A DNA stretch of 45,955 nucleotides, from contig MVAQ01000174.1 in the NCBI GenBank assembly GCA_014825775.1, positions 1-45,955 on the forward strand. Direction: 5' to 3'. Position numbers and translations under genes: made by a program. This DNA is from Krasilnikovozyma curviuscula. Lineage: Eukaryota > Basidiomycota > Tremellomycetes > Cystofilobasidiales > Mrakiaceae. Below the pieces are notes generated by a model. The model was given only the letters and a program-made list of their open reading frames with translations. It made no database searches and was not told where the DNA came from. This document shows, in pieces, positions 11,698-22,669 of this stretch (position 1 is its first letter; each line of letters begins with the position of its first letter).

Positions 11698-12046
11698 GTG
11701 AAGGATCCAGTCAAATGTGGTGGCGAACGCCTTGTACAGGGATCTTCTTTAATATTGGCTGGGTCGAATAAAGACAAGATATTACATATTACAAATTGAA
11801 TGTAGAATCGTGTGATGAGAGGGTGATGCGTTGCGATATGCTAAGTGCGCTCTTTCTCCTTGTCCCTCGCAACATTAGCCCAGAAAACTGAACAGCGTAG
11901 CATTGGATCTAAGGGTAAACGTTTTCTAGAATTACAACAACACGGTAAATTGCTCCAGAAAGAAGCAAGTCAGACCACCCACACTCTACCAACTCCCTTC
12001 CACCGATGACCATCAGCTGGAAATACCACCACCCTCAGCCGCATTC
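11698..12046. promoter_or_regulatory. Spacer and presumed promoter of the ABCD transporter
   Basis: 349 bp between the stop of the upstream minus-strand reductase gene and the ATG of the transporter. It should hold the reductase 3' UTR and the transporter promoter. I see no clear TATA box or fatty-acid-response element. Confidence 0.4.
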
Positions 12047-13250
12047 TCACCACACCCATGGAATGACTGCTTTCCTGTCCTTTGGGTACCTGGAGCCGAA
12101 CGTCTCTTGGTACCATCGATGGCCCTGGACGGCGCGAGGTACAAGCGTTGCAATCTGCCGTTTGCGCCAGAAACGAAAGGAACGGGGGACATTAAAACGA
12201 ACAACTGCTATGACGGAAAAAAGGAAGATGCACGTACGATATTGATACAGAAGATCCAAGGAGGTGTGAAAAGCCACACATCCTTCCCCGAGAGGTTAAT
12301 GATATTGAGCGCAGATGGTGGGGAGGAAAGGAGGGATGAAGCAAGCGCGAAAAAGAGCCACTCCACGATCTCGGAGAAGTAGTGGGGGAATCTGTGCTTC
12401 GATATGGGAAAAAAAGGCAACAGTTGAGCAGTGTGCTATACACAATGGGAACAGAAAGGAGAGACGGACGAGATGTAATTGAACCCATACCCACGTGGTA
12501 TCCTATATCTTCCAGAGACATCTTTGTCCTTTTCCTTGCTTTCCAGTTCACCTTCACTGTCGTCCCCCTCATCCGATTCGCGGCCGTTTGACGGCGTGCG
12601 CAAGTTCTTCAGAATTTCGTCGTGGAGAATGTTACCGATAAAACCAGCTGCCCAGCCCATGAGGCACAGGAAGAAGAGAATTGCATTTGTTGTGGTGTGG
12701 GGGGATGTCGAAGATAGAGATGGAGATGAAGACTGCAAGCTGGAGAAGTGGGCTGCTAGTAGGGAGCCATTTCTATCCAGAGTGCAGAAGTAAACAAAGG
12801 TTACGCTTCGTCAGTTCGCCCATATTATAAAAAATTCAAAGATAGATACGAAAAGAGAGAAGAGGCAACGTTGTTTTGAACTCACATGAAGTTGAACAGC
12901 CCAGCGAAACAGACGACGGCGGCGTGCATGTCAGCCATGCTCACACTCCTAGCAGGCATAACACATGCCCGGTTGACATAATGGCATATATACGCAGCAA
13001 CCAGCCACCTGCTCCTACCCTCCCATCGCCAGGTGGCGCTGGAGAGCAGGAACGTCACAGGGGAGACGAGCTCCATTGCTACCCAGCCAATTTTTCCTGG
13101 GACTTGGAGAGTGAGGGAGAGAAAGGTTCGGGAGGAGTGCTTTCCGTGTGGAGCATTGATGAAGAAGAGTGTCGTGGGAAAGACGACGAGCGGGAACAGG
13201 TGGAAAATGGCTAATAGAACTGTGTAGAGCGAAGGTGTTGAGGGTACCAT
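12047..13250 (-). CDS. Steroid 5-alpha-reductase family protein (3-oxo-5-alpha-steroid 4-dehydrogenase-like)
   Basis: Polytopic membrane enzyme family that reduces an enone or polyprenyl double bond with NADPH, usually in the ER; the actual substrate cannot be read from sequence. Four exons (13250-12886, 12772-12470, 12391-12238, 12154-12047) give 309 aa. The N-terminal half has a hydrophobic segment and GKIGWVAMELVSP, followed by ICHYVNRACVMP, matching the HYxNR signature. The C-terminal half has RYRIPRGYGFNYIS, PHYFSEIVEWLFFALAS (with the conserved E..E/W catalytic region), and the terminal GHRWYQETF, YPKDRKAVIPWVW. Between them is an unusual acidic, Ser-rich loop of about 35 residues (RESDEGDDSEGELESKE). 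It lies tandem and upstream of the ABCD transporter gene; a shared lipid role is possible but unproven. TECR is an alternative within the superfamily, but the HYVNR and terminal motifs fit SRD5A/DET2 better. Confidence 0.87.
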
Positions 13251-13861
13251 GGATGGTACAACTGCCAGGCAGTTTGTACTGTTGATGTGTAAAGAAATAT
13301 GTAAAGACTCAGGAAAAATTCATTAGAACGAGAATTTCTTTCCCAGTCGAGTCGATCGTTGACGGCCAACCTCTTTTTGTTTACCTCCGAAAATCAATCG
13401 ACCTCGACATTTTTTATTTTTATTTTTATTTTGGTTACAAGTCGAGAGAGTCTGTACCGAGTTGAGGGAGTTACTAATAAATGTATTTCTCTACCTTTTA
13501 CTTTTTCGTACAACAGGCAAAATCAAAACAAAAGCATGCAAGGGCGTGAGACTGTGCTCGCTTTCTCGTCGGGCGAAGGGCGCTTCCGACTACATCTTGT
13601 TACGGAGTCAAGCGATTAGAAAGACGAGCCAGTGAGGGTGGGGCTTGCGTGTTCAGTAAGATCTTAGAGTTGGATAAGGCTGAAGAATCACATTTTGGCT
13701 ATTGTGAGCTTCTCTCCCTCGCCGATTCAGCATTCTGCCGAACAGTCGTTCTCCTCCTACAACCTCAACGGTGGACTTGCGGGCTGACCTCTCCCCACAG
13801 CTCCATTACCTCTCCAAGTCAAGGTTTATATCAATATTCAATTGAAACCCAAATATAGAAG
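13251..13861. promoter_or_regulatory. Divergent promoter region
   Basis: 611 bp between the start codons of the minus-strand reductase and the plus-strand F-box-like gene. It contains an AT-rich (TTTTTA)-type run at 13410-13432. An AT-rich element (TTTATATCAATATTC) lies about 35 bp before the F-box-like start and could act as a TATA element. No coding sequence is supported. Confidence 0.45.
13410..13432. repeat. (T5A)n low-complexity run
   Basis: About three imperfect copies of TTTTTA in the divergent promoter. Nucleosome-excluding A/T tracts of this kind are common in fungal promoters. Confidence 0.6.
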
Positions 13862-15156
13862 ATGTCCTCCTCTTCCTCATCCTCACCCTCCTCGAAGGCG
13901 TTTGACCCGGACTCTATCCCCTCCGAAATCTGGTCCCACATCCTCTCCTTCCTCATCCATCCCTCAAACCATCTCTCTCTCCCTTATTTGCTTGTCTCAC
14001 ACCAGTTCTTCCGCTTGGGCCAGCGTTTCTTCATGCAGAAGATCCAGCTCGACAGCCTCGATGACCTACTCAACTTGCTATTGTGTAAAGACAGTATCGG
14101 AGGGGTCATTATGCCGGAAGGAGGAAAGAAGAGGGTGTTTGAGTTTGTACCCGGAGGAAGATTTGAAGGGGGCTGGGATCAGTGGGAGAAGGAAGTTGGG
14201 GAGAGGTTGAAATGGGTATGTCTCGCCGGTATTTTTCTCTCGATCGACAGTTTTGCTTCTAACTCGCTTTCTGAACGGTTCTAATTCTCTGTACAATTAA
14301 GGTACAACATCTTCGATTCTCTGAGTCATTTGATACCTCTCTTTTTCGGCGCTACGCTTTCCACCTTGTCCTCCATCCGCATTTTCTTTCATCGATCCTC
14401 TCCCCGGCTCTCTGGCCTTCCCTCACTGCAATCACCATTTCTGGCCTTGGTCCAGCATTCTACGAAATCCTCAGTAATGATATCCCTGTTTCTACCCTCA
14501 CGTACCTGACCACACTCCTCACGACACACAACAACAAGGTTGAACTCAACATAATGCCGTCCTCGCTGCTGAACAGCACGACCTCGTCGTCGACAAACGC
14601 GTTTATCCACTCCGCAAGCCACCTTTCATTTGCCTACTTGCACGACTTCATCCGTCTTTTCTTTGGCGGCTCGGCCCTTTCCACTCCCTCCCTCCCGCGT
14701 GCGTCACTCCCAAACACCACCGTCCGCCGTCTGACCGTGGGGACTTTCATCTGGGATTTTGAAGAGCCACATGACCTCAGCTACCAGCGGCAAGCTCTTG
14801 AGGTCGTGTTGAACCCTTACATGCACCAGACCCTGAGGGAGGTCAAGGTCGGGAAGCTGGTACTTGGCCTGGGGGATCCAGTGGTGAGGTTCGATGCTTG
14901 GGGAAAAGAAAGGTACCTGGCACTGTTCAGGGATTTAATGGCATATGAGAGCAAGTTTGGTGATGTCGTTAAATGGGATGATGAGGATGTGAGTAGTTTG
15001 CGATGCTTTTCTTTATCGTTTGTTGTTGCCCAGCAGCTAAATCTCTGGTTCGGTGTCTTTATCTTTTATCATTACGGATAGGCTATCAAAGCTTCTAAAG
15101 CTTATGAACTTGAACTTGCGATGGTTGGTGGCTCGTCATTCATGTCTGACAGATAA
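13862..15156 (+). CDS. F-box-like protein, paralogue A
   Basis: Exons 13862-14215, 14302-14988 and 15082-15156 encode 371 aa. After a poly-Ser start, IPSEIWSHILSFL and LPYLLVSHQFFRLGQRFF resemble the F-box-like helix set common in basidiomycetes (LP.EI..I.SFL ... L..VS..F..L). F-box proteins recruit substrates to SCF ubiquitin ligases; this role is inferred from resemblance only. The rest carries LxxLxxL-like segments without a named domain. The whole protein aligns by eye with the gene at 29903-31270: ..KW|V at the first splice, ITISGLGPAFYEIL against LTISRISPGFYKGM, and DDED|A against DDPD|A at the second splice, both phase 0. It diverges from the reductase gene across a shared promoter. 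The gene model is solid; the function is uncertain. Confidence 0.7.
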
Positions 15157-15614
15157 TGATATTCGTTTTGTGTAGTATTTTGAAAGCCGAACGAACGTCG
15201 CAACTGAGCGTATTTAGAGTATACAATGCAAGATAATCTTCTGGCTAAACAAATTAGCTTACTCGATTGAAGATATTCAATATCCTCAGGCAGCAGGAAT
15301 AGGTGAAAGGGACTTAAGCAAAGCCGCTCCGATCTCCTTGACACATCAATCTGAGATTCTGAATATTTTTCTCTTGACCTGTTAGCAAAGTAAGTGGAAT
15401 ACCGTGTTCAAGTCTAATGTACTGGCAACACTACTCTTTCGATGATGCGATTTGATAATAAGAGCGCTGTCCGAGTCGCGATACTGCCATCTCCAGTGTT
15501 CAGGGCCCTGTAGCGAAGGTTATGACGAATTCAATGACAGAAAGTTACATCAATGTCTTAGCTTGCATGTAGTTTTATCTTAAAATATGGTCACAGATTT
15601 CACTGTTCATACAC
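15157..15614. other. Convergent intergenic region (no gene seen)
   Basis: 458 bp between the 3' ends of the F-box-like gene and the minus-strand SNF2 gene. It is AT-rich with no convincing ORF, and probably consists of both 3' UTRs. Confidence 0.5.
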
Positions 15615-18600
15615 TCAGTCACTAAATCTCACATACTTAACCTTCTTGGACGTTCGCACCACCCCATCATCTTCTACTGCACGTTTTGAGGACCCCGTAG
15701 TCATACTCAAGTCTTCAACAGCAGGCATTGACTGTTTAGGAATCGCACGACGCCTTGCGAATGACGAACGAAGTTTGGGTTGAGCTTGTTGGTTAATCAG
15801 GTCTGAGGTTTGATGTACCGCGGAGAAGCCTAAAGGGTTGAAGAACGGGGAGGAGAATCCAGGAGAGGGTTTTAAAACTTCAAGGGAGATGAATCTAGGT
15901 TCCTGTGGCAGAACTAAATGTTAGTCTGCTGATCTCGAAGAGAGAAAGATTTACACCAACCTTGAGCCAATCAATAAGCTCCCCGTCATCAGCATGGGGT
16001 TTAGTCCCACTGAGCACTCCACCACCATTCTGAGAACCTCCAAGCAATCTTTGTGAGATCCTCACGACCTCCTCCTCTAATGTGTTCCTCGCGACCAGCA
16101 CGTGGACGACAACCTTTTTAGTCTGCCCGATCCGATGGACTCGTTTCATTGCTTGCGCCTCGACATCAGAGCGGCCACAAGGCTCACAGAAGATGACTCG
16201 GTTCGCTGCTGTGAGGTTGAGGCCGTGTGAGGCGTGTTTGAGTTGCATGAGGAAAACCCTGTGTTGATCGGATGTCTGGAACTCCGTCGCTTGAAGTGAC
16301 GGGCAAGAAAAGATATAATCCAAAAATTGAACATGAAATTGCGTGAAATATGTAACACTTACGATATGTTCTGTAGCCCTTTCTCGTCTCACCCTTAATC
16401 TTTGCGCCGTAAGGAAGACAGTTGACTCCCAGCGCGTCAAAAGCGGCCAGAAGAACACCGAGAATATGAGCGTCTTGAGAGAAGATGATAAATTTATCAT
16501 CTTTACCATGTTTAATCACCTAGAAATTAGAAGTTGGCGGTCAATACAGTACACAGTGACCATTTCGATCAGAGCTGAGGTAGCAGACCTACTTGATCGA
16601 GAATGAAATTGAGTTTCGAAGAATGACTGTTCAAGAACCGCATGTCCGTCGAGACTAACTCCTTCCTAACGTTATAATCGGGCTTTTCAAGCTTCTCTCT
16701 CAGCTTCCTAGCTGCAAGCGATGACACCAGTTCACCCTGCTCTTTCTCCTCTGAATAAAAGATCGGGTGCATGTGGGACCATTCCTGAGATTCGGAAAGT
16801 TCAGTAGAGATACCAGCAAGAAATAGAGGTGGATCGAGTTGCTTGTTGAGGTTGATCCAAAGAGGATCTTGAACAGCGTCAGAGAGACGATCTAACACGA
16901 CCCCAAAAGAAAGCTTCAGGTGTGATGATTTAGTCTTTGATACTTTGAAAGAATTGCTCACCAACGGCAACCTGAAGTTTGCTCAAATCATTATCAGTAT
17001 AAGATCTCTCAACTCCTATATCCGCCTTTAGCCCTTGTTCTTCAATCGTCCCCTTTGCAACGCCCCGCGCCGCAACGAGATCAGAAAACGAGAGGTTGAC
17101 CCAGAAGCACGTGAGCTTCAAGTTTGATATAATCTGGTTCAGAGACTCCTTGTTGTTCGGATGGAAGAGGTAGTTGGGCAAGTTGTTGATGGCATGGGTC
17201 TCGACTGCAAATAGAATACCACAGATCAGAAACACCCCCAGTAATGCGGCTCTAAAAGGTGTACCAACCTTTGTTAGAAAGTATAATCGCCTGAAGCGCA
17301 TTGTAGCTCCTCGCTGCAATTCCATCAAGGTCCAGTCTCACAACGATCTTATCTAGCAAAGGTAGCTCAACGTCAGCTTTGACATCCTCGCTGCGATGCC
17401 TGACCATGACGGATTTCATGACATCCTCGAGTCTCTGTATACTTCCATAGGAATTTGACTTCAGTGGGGAAAGAATCGATGCCGAGGTGGGGAACGAGGG
17501 TGATTTAAGGAAATGAGAGAGGATGGAACAAAGACGAGCGACATCGTCGAAATCAGCCTTGGACCACTTCGCCTGGTTTTCCGGCAAGAGTTGCTGAATT
17601 TTATCTGACACAGAAGGAGACGGAGATGCGAAGTGCTGCAGGCCAATCAAGTTGGGCGTCGGCGTACCACTGACGACCCACCTCCTTTCCGCTCTCAAAT
17701 ACCCCCCTGCGAGATCCACCAGTGCACTCGTGCGACTGGACGTGACATGTCCTTCATCTACAATAAGACGCTTCCAGAGAACTTGTACGAGTGGGTTGAT
17801 TGACGGTGGAATCCGCGGCGGACAGCGACAGTCGACGGTGCGTGAGGCACCGAGATAGGGGCAGACGCAGGCACGTGGGACTGCAGTCGAGAGAGGGTCG
17901 AATCCGACCTCCGTAGAATGAGAGGAGAAGCTATCATGTGTCATAAGGACAATCTGTACAAGGGAAAAATTAGAAAGCGTGGGGAAAGCGAAAGGAAGGA
18001 GAGGGGAACGCACGTCGTATGATCGACCGAGGATGGCAGGTGGTGGGATAGGGTCTTCTCTCTCTTCAATGATGAGCACTCTCAATTCACCTTCATAGAT
18101 ATCTAAAACAAGAAACCGAAATCAGTTCGCGCGATCAACAGCTGCAAAAGCAGATCTTACTGACGTTTGTTGATCTCATCCACCCATTGATTCAACAACG
18201 CTATTGCCCGTATTCAAAGTCTTTTATTAGCCTCCCCAGTTTATATATATATATATATATATATTAGAAAAAACTTACATTTCGGAACCAACACGAGAGT
18301 TGCTCCGCTCCTCCAAATCCTTCTCCTTCCCTCTTGCCCACTCTCCACTCCTGCCCGTCGCTTTCCAAACGTCTCCTTGATCTCATCATAGAACCACCCA
18401 AAGCCTTCTAACCTCTCTTTGTATCGCTCCCGGATGCCCTGCTCTGCTTCGAGTGAGATGTGCGGTGCCGTGGGTATGTTCTGAGTCGGAGAGGTTTGGA
18501 GCGCGTGAATCGCGAGATCAACTAGTGAAGGAATCGTTTTTCCCTTCCCACCAGGAGGGACCGTATGTATATGTTTACCTTCCGGAGTAGCTGCAATGGT

Positions 18601-20268
18601 GTCCTTGGTCAGCAAGATGAGCGTCAGACACATGACTGTTTTCCCTAAGCCCATCTCCTCGCATAGAATCCCACCCCGACATCCCTCTACGGTAGGAGCG
18701 GAGGAAGAGATTACGGCAGTGTCGAAGTTGACGAAAAGAGGCTGGGAAGTCGGGAATGAGGGTAGGGAGATGTAAGCTGCGGAGCGTGCAGGTGGTGTGT
18801 GTGTTTCCTGGAGAAGCATCCTCTTCACCGAACGCTATGGCAAAGTAGAGGAAATCTTTATCAGATAGAGTGGTAGTGAGAAGTAGATAATAGGGAAGCA
18901 CGGACGATTTGGTAAGGGTACAAGTCGGTGATCAGACCTTCTGGTTTGGTCCATTCCTCCGTAGTGAGAATCTGGCTGAGTAATTTCTCTTGATAAGAGA
19001 CCCGAGAGCCAGATGATGGTGGGAGATATTCGATGGCTGGAGATGGGAGAGACGCATAGATTTGAGGCATTCTCCTCCCGTCCTTCAAGCCCACACCATC
19101 TCAAACAATCAGCGCCGTTTCATGTCCAGATACATCTTGAAGGCTACGTGGAATCAACTCACAGGCTTAGAATACAAAACTCTCTCGCTCTCATATTCAG
19201 ATTCATCAATCTCTCCACTGGCCCACTCGCTCGCATTTCTCCTCACTAGCTCCAACAACCCCCTCAGCGCTCGCACGACGCTTCCCTTCCCGTCTGAACG
19301 TCCAACCATTTTCTGTTGCTCCTTATTTAAGGTGTCCGCAGAGATCAGATACACCCTTGCTGCCCTGTTGTGGATAACCGAGGTACGGGAGGCGAGGCGA
19401 ACACGATTGTGTGAGACCAGTGTGAGGAGGTCAGAATCAGAAGAAGGGATACATTCCAGTGGTACAAGGGTAAAGATTTCCTTTGAAGAGTAAAGAAGAG
19501 AAGGATTAACGACAGTGAGAGGGAGAGTGCCGATTGGAATCAGGGTGTTGTCGACTGTTAGCAGATATTACCATCAGAGTAGGGTAGGGGGACTATATAG
19601 ACAAGATAAAACATACAGGGGAGATCTAGTGGCGGCAGGATTCTTTGCTGATGCGCTGAGGAGGATGAAGGTGACCTCGACTGTTTGAGGACGGCTTTAC
19701 GTTTGGGTGATTTTTGTGAAGGTTTCCGAGATCGGGACGGGGTGCTGGGAGAGACACTCCAGGATAGAGATGAGGCAAGAGCTGTAGATGGAATAGGAAC
19801 TGGCGAAGGTGCAGGTGGTAGGATGGATGCAGCAAGCTGGACTTCTTCGGGTGCGAGCGATTCATTTAGAGCCTTGGCTTCGACTTGACGATCGACTTCA
19901 GATTTGACTAGGTGTAACCTCCTATCCAGTGGATCATGTCCTAATATGCGACCATGATATGTATCAAATAAAGCTGATGAGGACAAAGGTGAAGGTGGTG
20001 AAGGTGGTGTAGGAGAGTAGTCTCCATCGTCGCCATCTGAGTTGCTGTTGGTTGGTGAGGAGGAAGCTGCTGCTGGTCCAAGGTGAGAAAACGATGAGAA
20101 GGATAACATTCGATTTGGCCGAGATGAAGATGTGGAGGTTCTCCTGGCTGGGGTTGAAGGGCCAGCGACTGCATTTGCTGATACGGCGTTATCTGTGAGA
20201 GCCGCTCACTTGGGAAGAAACGACAGGAGTAACTTACCTGAGTGTCTTACAGCATCCAAGAAGTCCAT
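15615..20268 (-). CDS. Orphan SNF2-family helicase-like ATPase (DEGH box)
   Basis: ATP-driven DNA translocase of the SNF2 superfamily, expected in the nucleus. Thirteen exons: 20268-20238, 20192-19617, 19554-19163, 19082-18906, 18834-18279, 18200-18165, 18102-18014, 17953-17269, 17204-16972, 16913-16593, 16519-16363, 16289-15961, 15902-15615, about 1289 aa. Motifs in order: LYPYQIRSVKRML, motif I GGILCEEMGLGKT near residue 452, LVPKSLLNQW, motif II LIVDEGH near 685, motif III WVVSGTPTPNL, FIIFSQDAHILGVL, LKHASHGLNLTAANRVIF, and motif VI MKRVHRIGQT near 1134. The N-terminal third is Ser/Pro-rich; the C-terminus is basic (TSKKVKYVRF), a likely NLS. A Cys-x-Cys..Cys-x-Cys insert (residues 648-663) precedes motif II. 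No RING finger was seen, arguing against Rad5/SHPRH. The exon 9 donor is ambiguous (16971 or 16965). Specific function unknown. Confidence 0.85.
18242..18264. repeat. (TA)n microsatellite inside a SNF2-gene intron
   Basis: A 23-nt TA dinucleotide run in the minus-strand intron between exons ending at 18279 and starting at 18200. It sits just after the donor GTAAGT and is probably length-variable between strains. Confidence 0.9.
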
Positions 20269-20575
20269 CCCGCTGGGATGACCCCCTTGAAACTACGACG
20301 TGCTTGATAGAGGAGCAGCGACTCGCCGGCTTGCTGCATTTCCCTGGCGCCACTACAAGGTTGGATGGATTAGATACATAGCGTAGTAGACAACCCGTTG
20401 ATCTGTTGCAGGTCTCTTTGTCTTCTCTGTCATTGTGTTTATTATCTTGTTTCCTTTGCTGTCTTTCGACGCCACCCTTGCTCTGCTAGATGCGGCTCAA
20501 CATCTAGCTCCCGACTAGGAAGGCTCTTCTTCCTCCTCCCTTAACTCCCAATCCAAACCTCCTTCTTCAATAAAC
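20269..20575. promoter_or_regulatory. Divergent promoter shared by the SNF2-family gene and H2A.Z
   Basis: Only 307 bp separate the two start codons, so both genes probably share one nucleosome-free region. The H2A.Z side has a C/T-rich tract (TCTTCTTCCTCCTCCC near 20526), as is common upstream of strongly expressed fungal genes. No clear TATA box was seen. Confidence 0.5.
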
Positions 20576-21689
20576 ATGTCGAGTCAATCGTACGGTGGAA
20601 AGGGAGGCAAGGCTGTCCTTCCTTCGCCATCAAAGAAGAAAACGGACGATTCGTCAAGGAACCACACCAAATCCCAGAGAGCTGGTCTTGCTGTACGTTT
20701 TTTCAGCTCCCCGTCAATGCTATCTCTGATAGATCTGTGAACAGATAACATGGTGGATGTAGAGAGCTAGTGACTATCGTACTGACGGGAAATGCCGTTA
20801 CTTTGTTTTCCCTGAATCGACCTGCCCGATAATCCGTTTCCGACAACCTTGATCATCGCACCTCTAATAAACCATCTTCCTCATCTCTTGAATCGCTTCA
20901 ACGTCCTCTGCAGTTCCCTGTTGGAAGGGTCCATCGTCATTTGAAGCTCTCCGCCAGAAATAAGTCGAGAGTTGGAGCAAAGGCTGCCGTCTGTGAGTGC
21001 TCCCTTTCTCCTTCGTTCTTATTCCCACTCCTCTTCATTATAAATAAAGTCGAGAGAGGGATACTCTCAATCATACCCTGAGAGGTCAATGAAAAGGTCA
21101 TGCACGATAGTCTCCTCTGGCGTAATCGACCCGCCACCTGCCTCCTTCATCCCTCATCGCATATCACGAGCTCCCCTCTGACACTTCTTTTTCTAACCTT
21201 TCCGTCTCAACCTAGACACTGCTGCAATCCTCGAATACCTCGTCGCCGAGATACTCGAACTTGCTGGTGCGTCCCCTCCTCTGCGTCGCTATTGTTCTCG
21301 TCCTCAGTTAGTTTTTCCCCTTCCGATGCACAGGCAACGCAGCGAAAGAGATGAAGGTCAAGCGAGTCACCCCACGTCATCTGCAGGTGGCTATTCGAGG
21401 CGATGATGAGCTGGATTCGCTGATCAAGGCGACGATCTCGGGTGGTGGTGTGTTGCCTCATATTCACAAGGTACTCTCACATCTTATTCATCATATCTTC
21501 CAGTAGGGACCGAAAACTCATTTTGTTGTTATTGTTAATATAGTCACTAATTGGCATGCAATACGAACATGTACGTCTTCCAGCCTCCTTCCCCACCTCT
21601 TGATTTCCTGTGGTTCTGATGGCTGATGTGCCGGCGAACGACAGATTAAGAAAGCCCGTCTGGCCAGAGAAGCAGGCCAAGTTGTTTAG
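20576..21689 (+). CDS. HTZ1: Histone variant H2A.Z
   Basis: Replaces H2A in +1 nucleosomes and is deposited by SWR1-type remodellers. Six exons: 20576-20692, 20914-20992, 21216-21266, 21334-21470, 21544-21570, 21645-21689 (151 aa). The N-terminal tail is Lys/Gly/Ser-rich (YGGKGGKAV). The fold reads [69 protein letters not shown] and [10 protein letters not shown]. The loop/RVKRxTPRHLQ segment and the extended acidic patch (GDDELDSL) mark H2A.Z rather than canonical H2A. The usual Gln of AGLQ is Ala here, as in canonical H2A. The tail [23 protein letters not shown] is unlike the common GKK-type end, and its first nine residues form a separate 27-nt exon with phase 0 on both sides. Introns 1 and 2 (about 220 nt) are longer than typical here. 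Confidence 0.95.
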
Positions 21690-22669
21690 AGTAAACAAAA
21701 GGCACCTTCTTCTACAATTGCCTCTCTATCGCATATTTGGTTGCTTTCTCGTCGTGTCACGATACCCACTTCTTCCAGGACAATTGACAGTGGTTCTTCT
21801 GTCGCTGGTGTATTTCACCGTTCTGAGCAAAGAATATGGTCCCTTTAACAATAATTTTATTTGTGATAATCTCATAAATTTAGCACCACACATCAAGCGT
21901 TGGCTTTTTCGGGAGAGACAGCAAAGACAAAAAACAGGCGTGCGCGTCTGCAAGAGACTGACGACCAACCTTCAAAACCCCGCTTGCAAGCTTTCTGTAC
22001 TATCAACACAGCAGTATTCTGCTTCTCTCCCGCCAGGGCTTTCTGAACCCCCCAATTCATTCAATCCTCAAAAGACAATCCCTCACCAGACGCGCGTCCT
22101 GTGTTCTGTGCAACCAAAAGGTATAGTGTACGGTATTCCTCTCCCTTTTCATCTGTTTTTCCGCCAGTATGAAGCTCATACCTACTTCTGCTTGAATTAC
22201 AGCTGGTTGTATTCTGAGTTGTGTATGGATACAGGTTCGTCTGTAGGTGGCTGGTGCGGAGAGTGTCGAGCAGAGGACCAACCAAGAAGTGTTAGTGACA
22301 GGTCAGTTGTAATATTTATTTCTTACCCTTCTTTTCTGTGGGTATTGTGAGGCTTCAATATAATGCAGGTAGTGTTTCTCAAGCGTATGGTTTGGGGCAG
22401 ATGGGTGGGATAAGAAACGGTTGGATTGGCTGGAAATCAAAGAAGTGTAATAGCCTCAGAGTTGCTGCTTGGAAGAGAGAAGACGGGGAAGATGAATAAA
22501 AAAACACTCTACTAATTGTCCCCCCTCTTCGATGAGGAGGAAGCGACAGAAAGCGAGTAATTCACACATATGTTTCTGCTTCGCCAAGCTGCTCGCTTTT
22601 CTATCCCTAAGCAAACTGACTCCCTCCCACTGTTTTTATCCGAACAGCATCGCTCTTTAAATCAGCGTA
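21690..22669. other. Intergenic region downstream of H2A.Z (no gene seen)
   Basis: 980 bp. A long plus-strand frame (21610-22350) starts inside the last H2A.Z intron and crosses the H2A.Z stop in another frame. It has no family resemblance, so I treat it as 3' UTR plus the promoter of the next gene. GT..AG-like pairs occur (for example 22122-22202) and could reflect untranslated introns. Confidence 0.45.

Noticed and set aside
21610..22350. A 246-codon plus-strand frame overlapping the H2A.Z 3' end
   Set aside because: It starts in the last H2A.Z intron, runs through the final H2A.Z exon in another frame, and its translation looks random with no domain.
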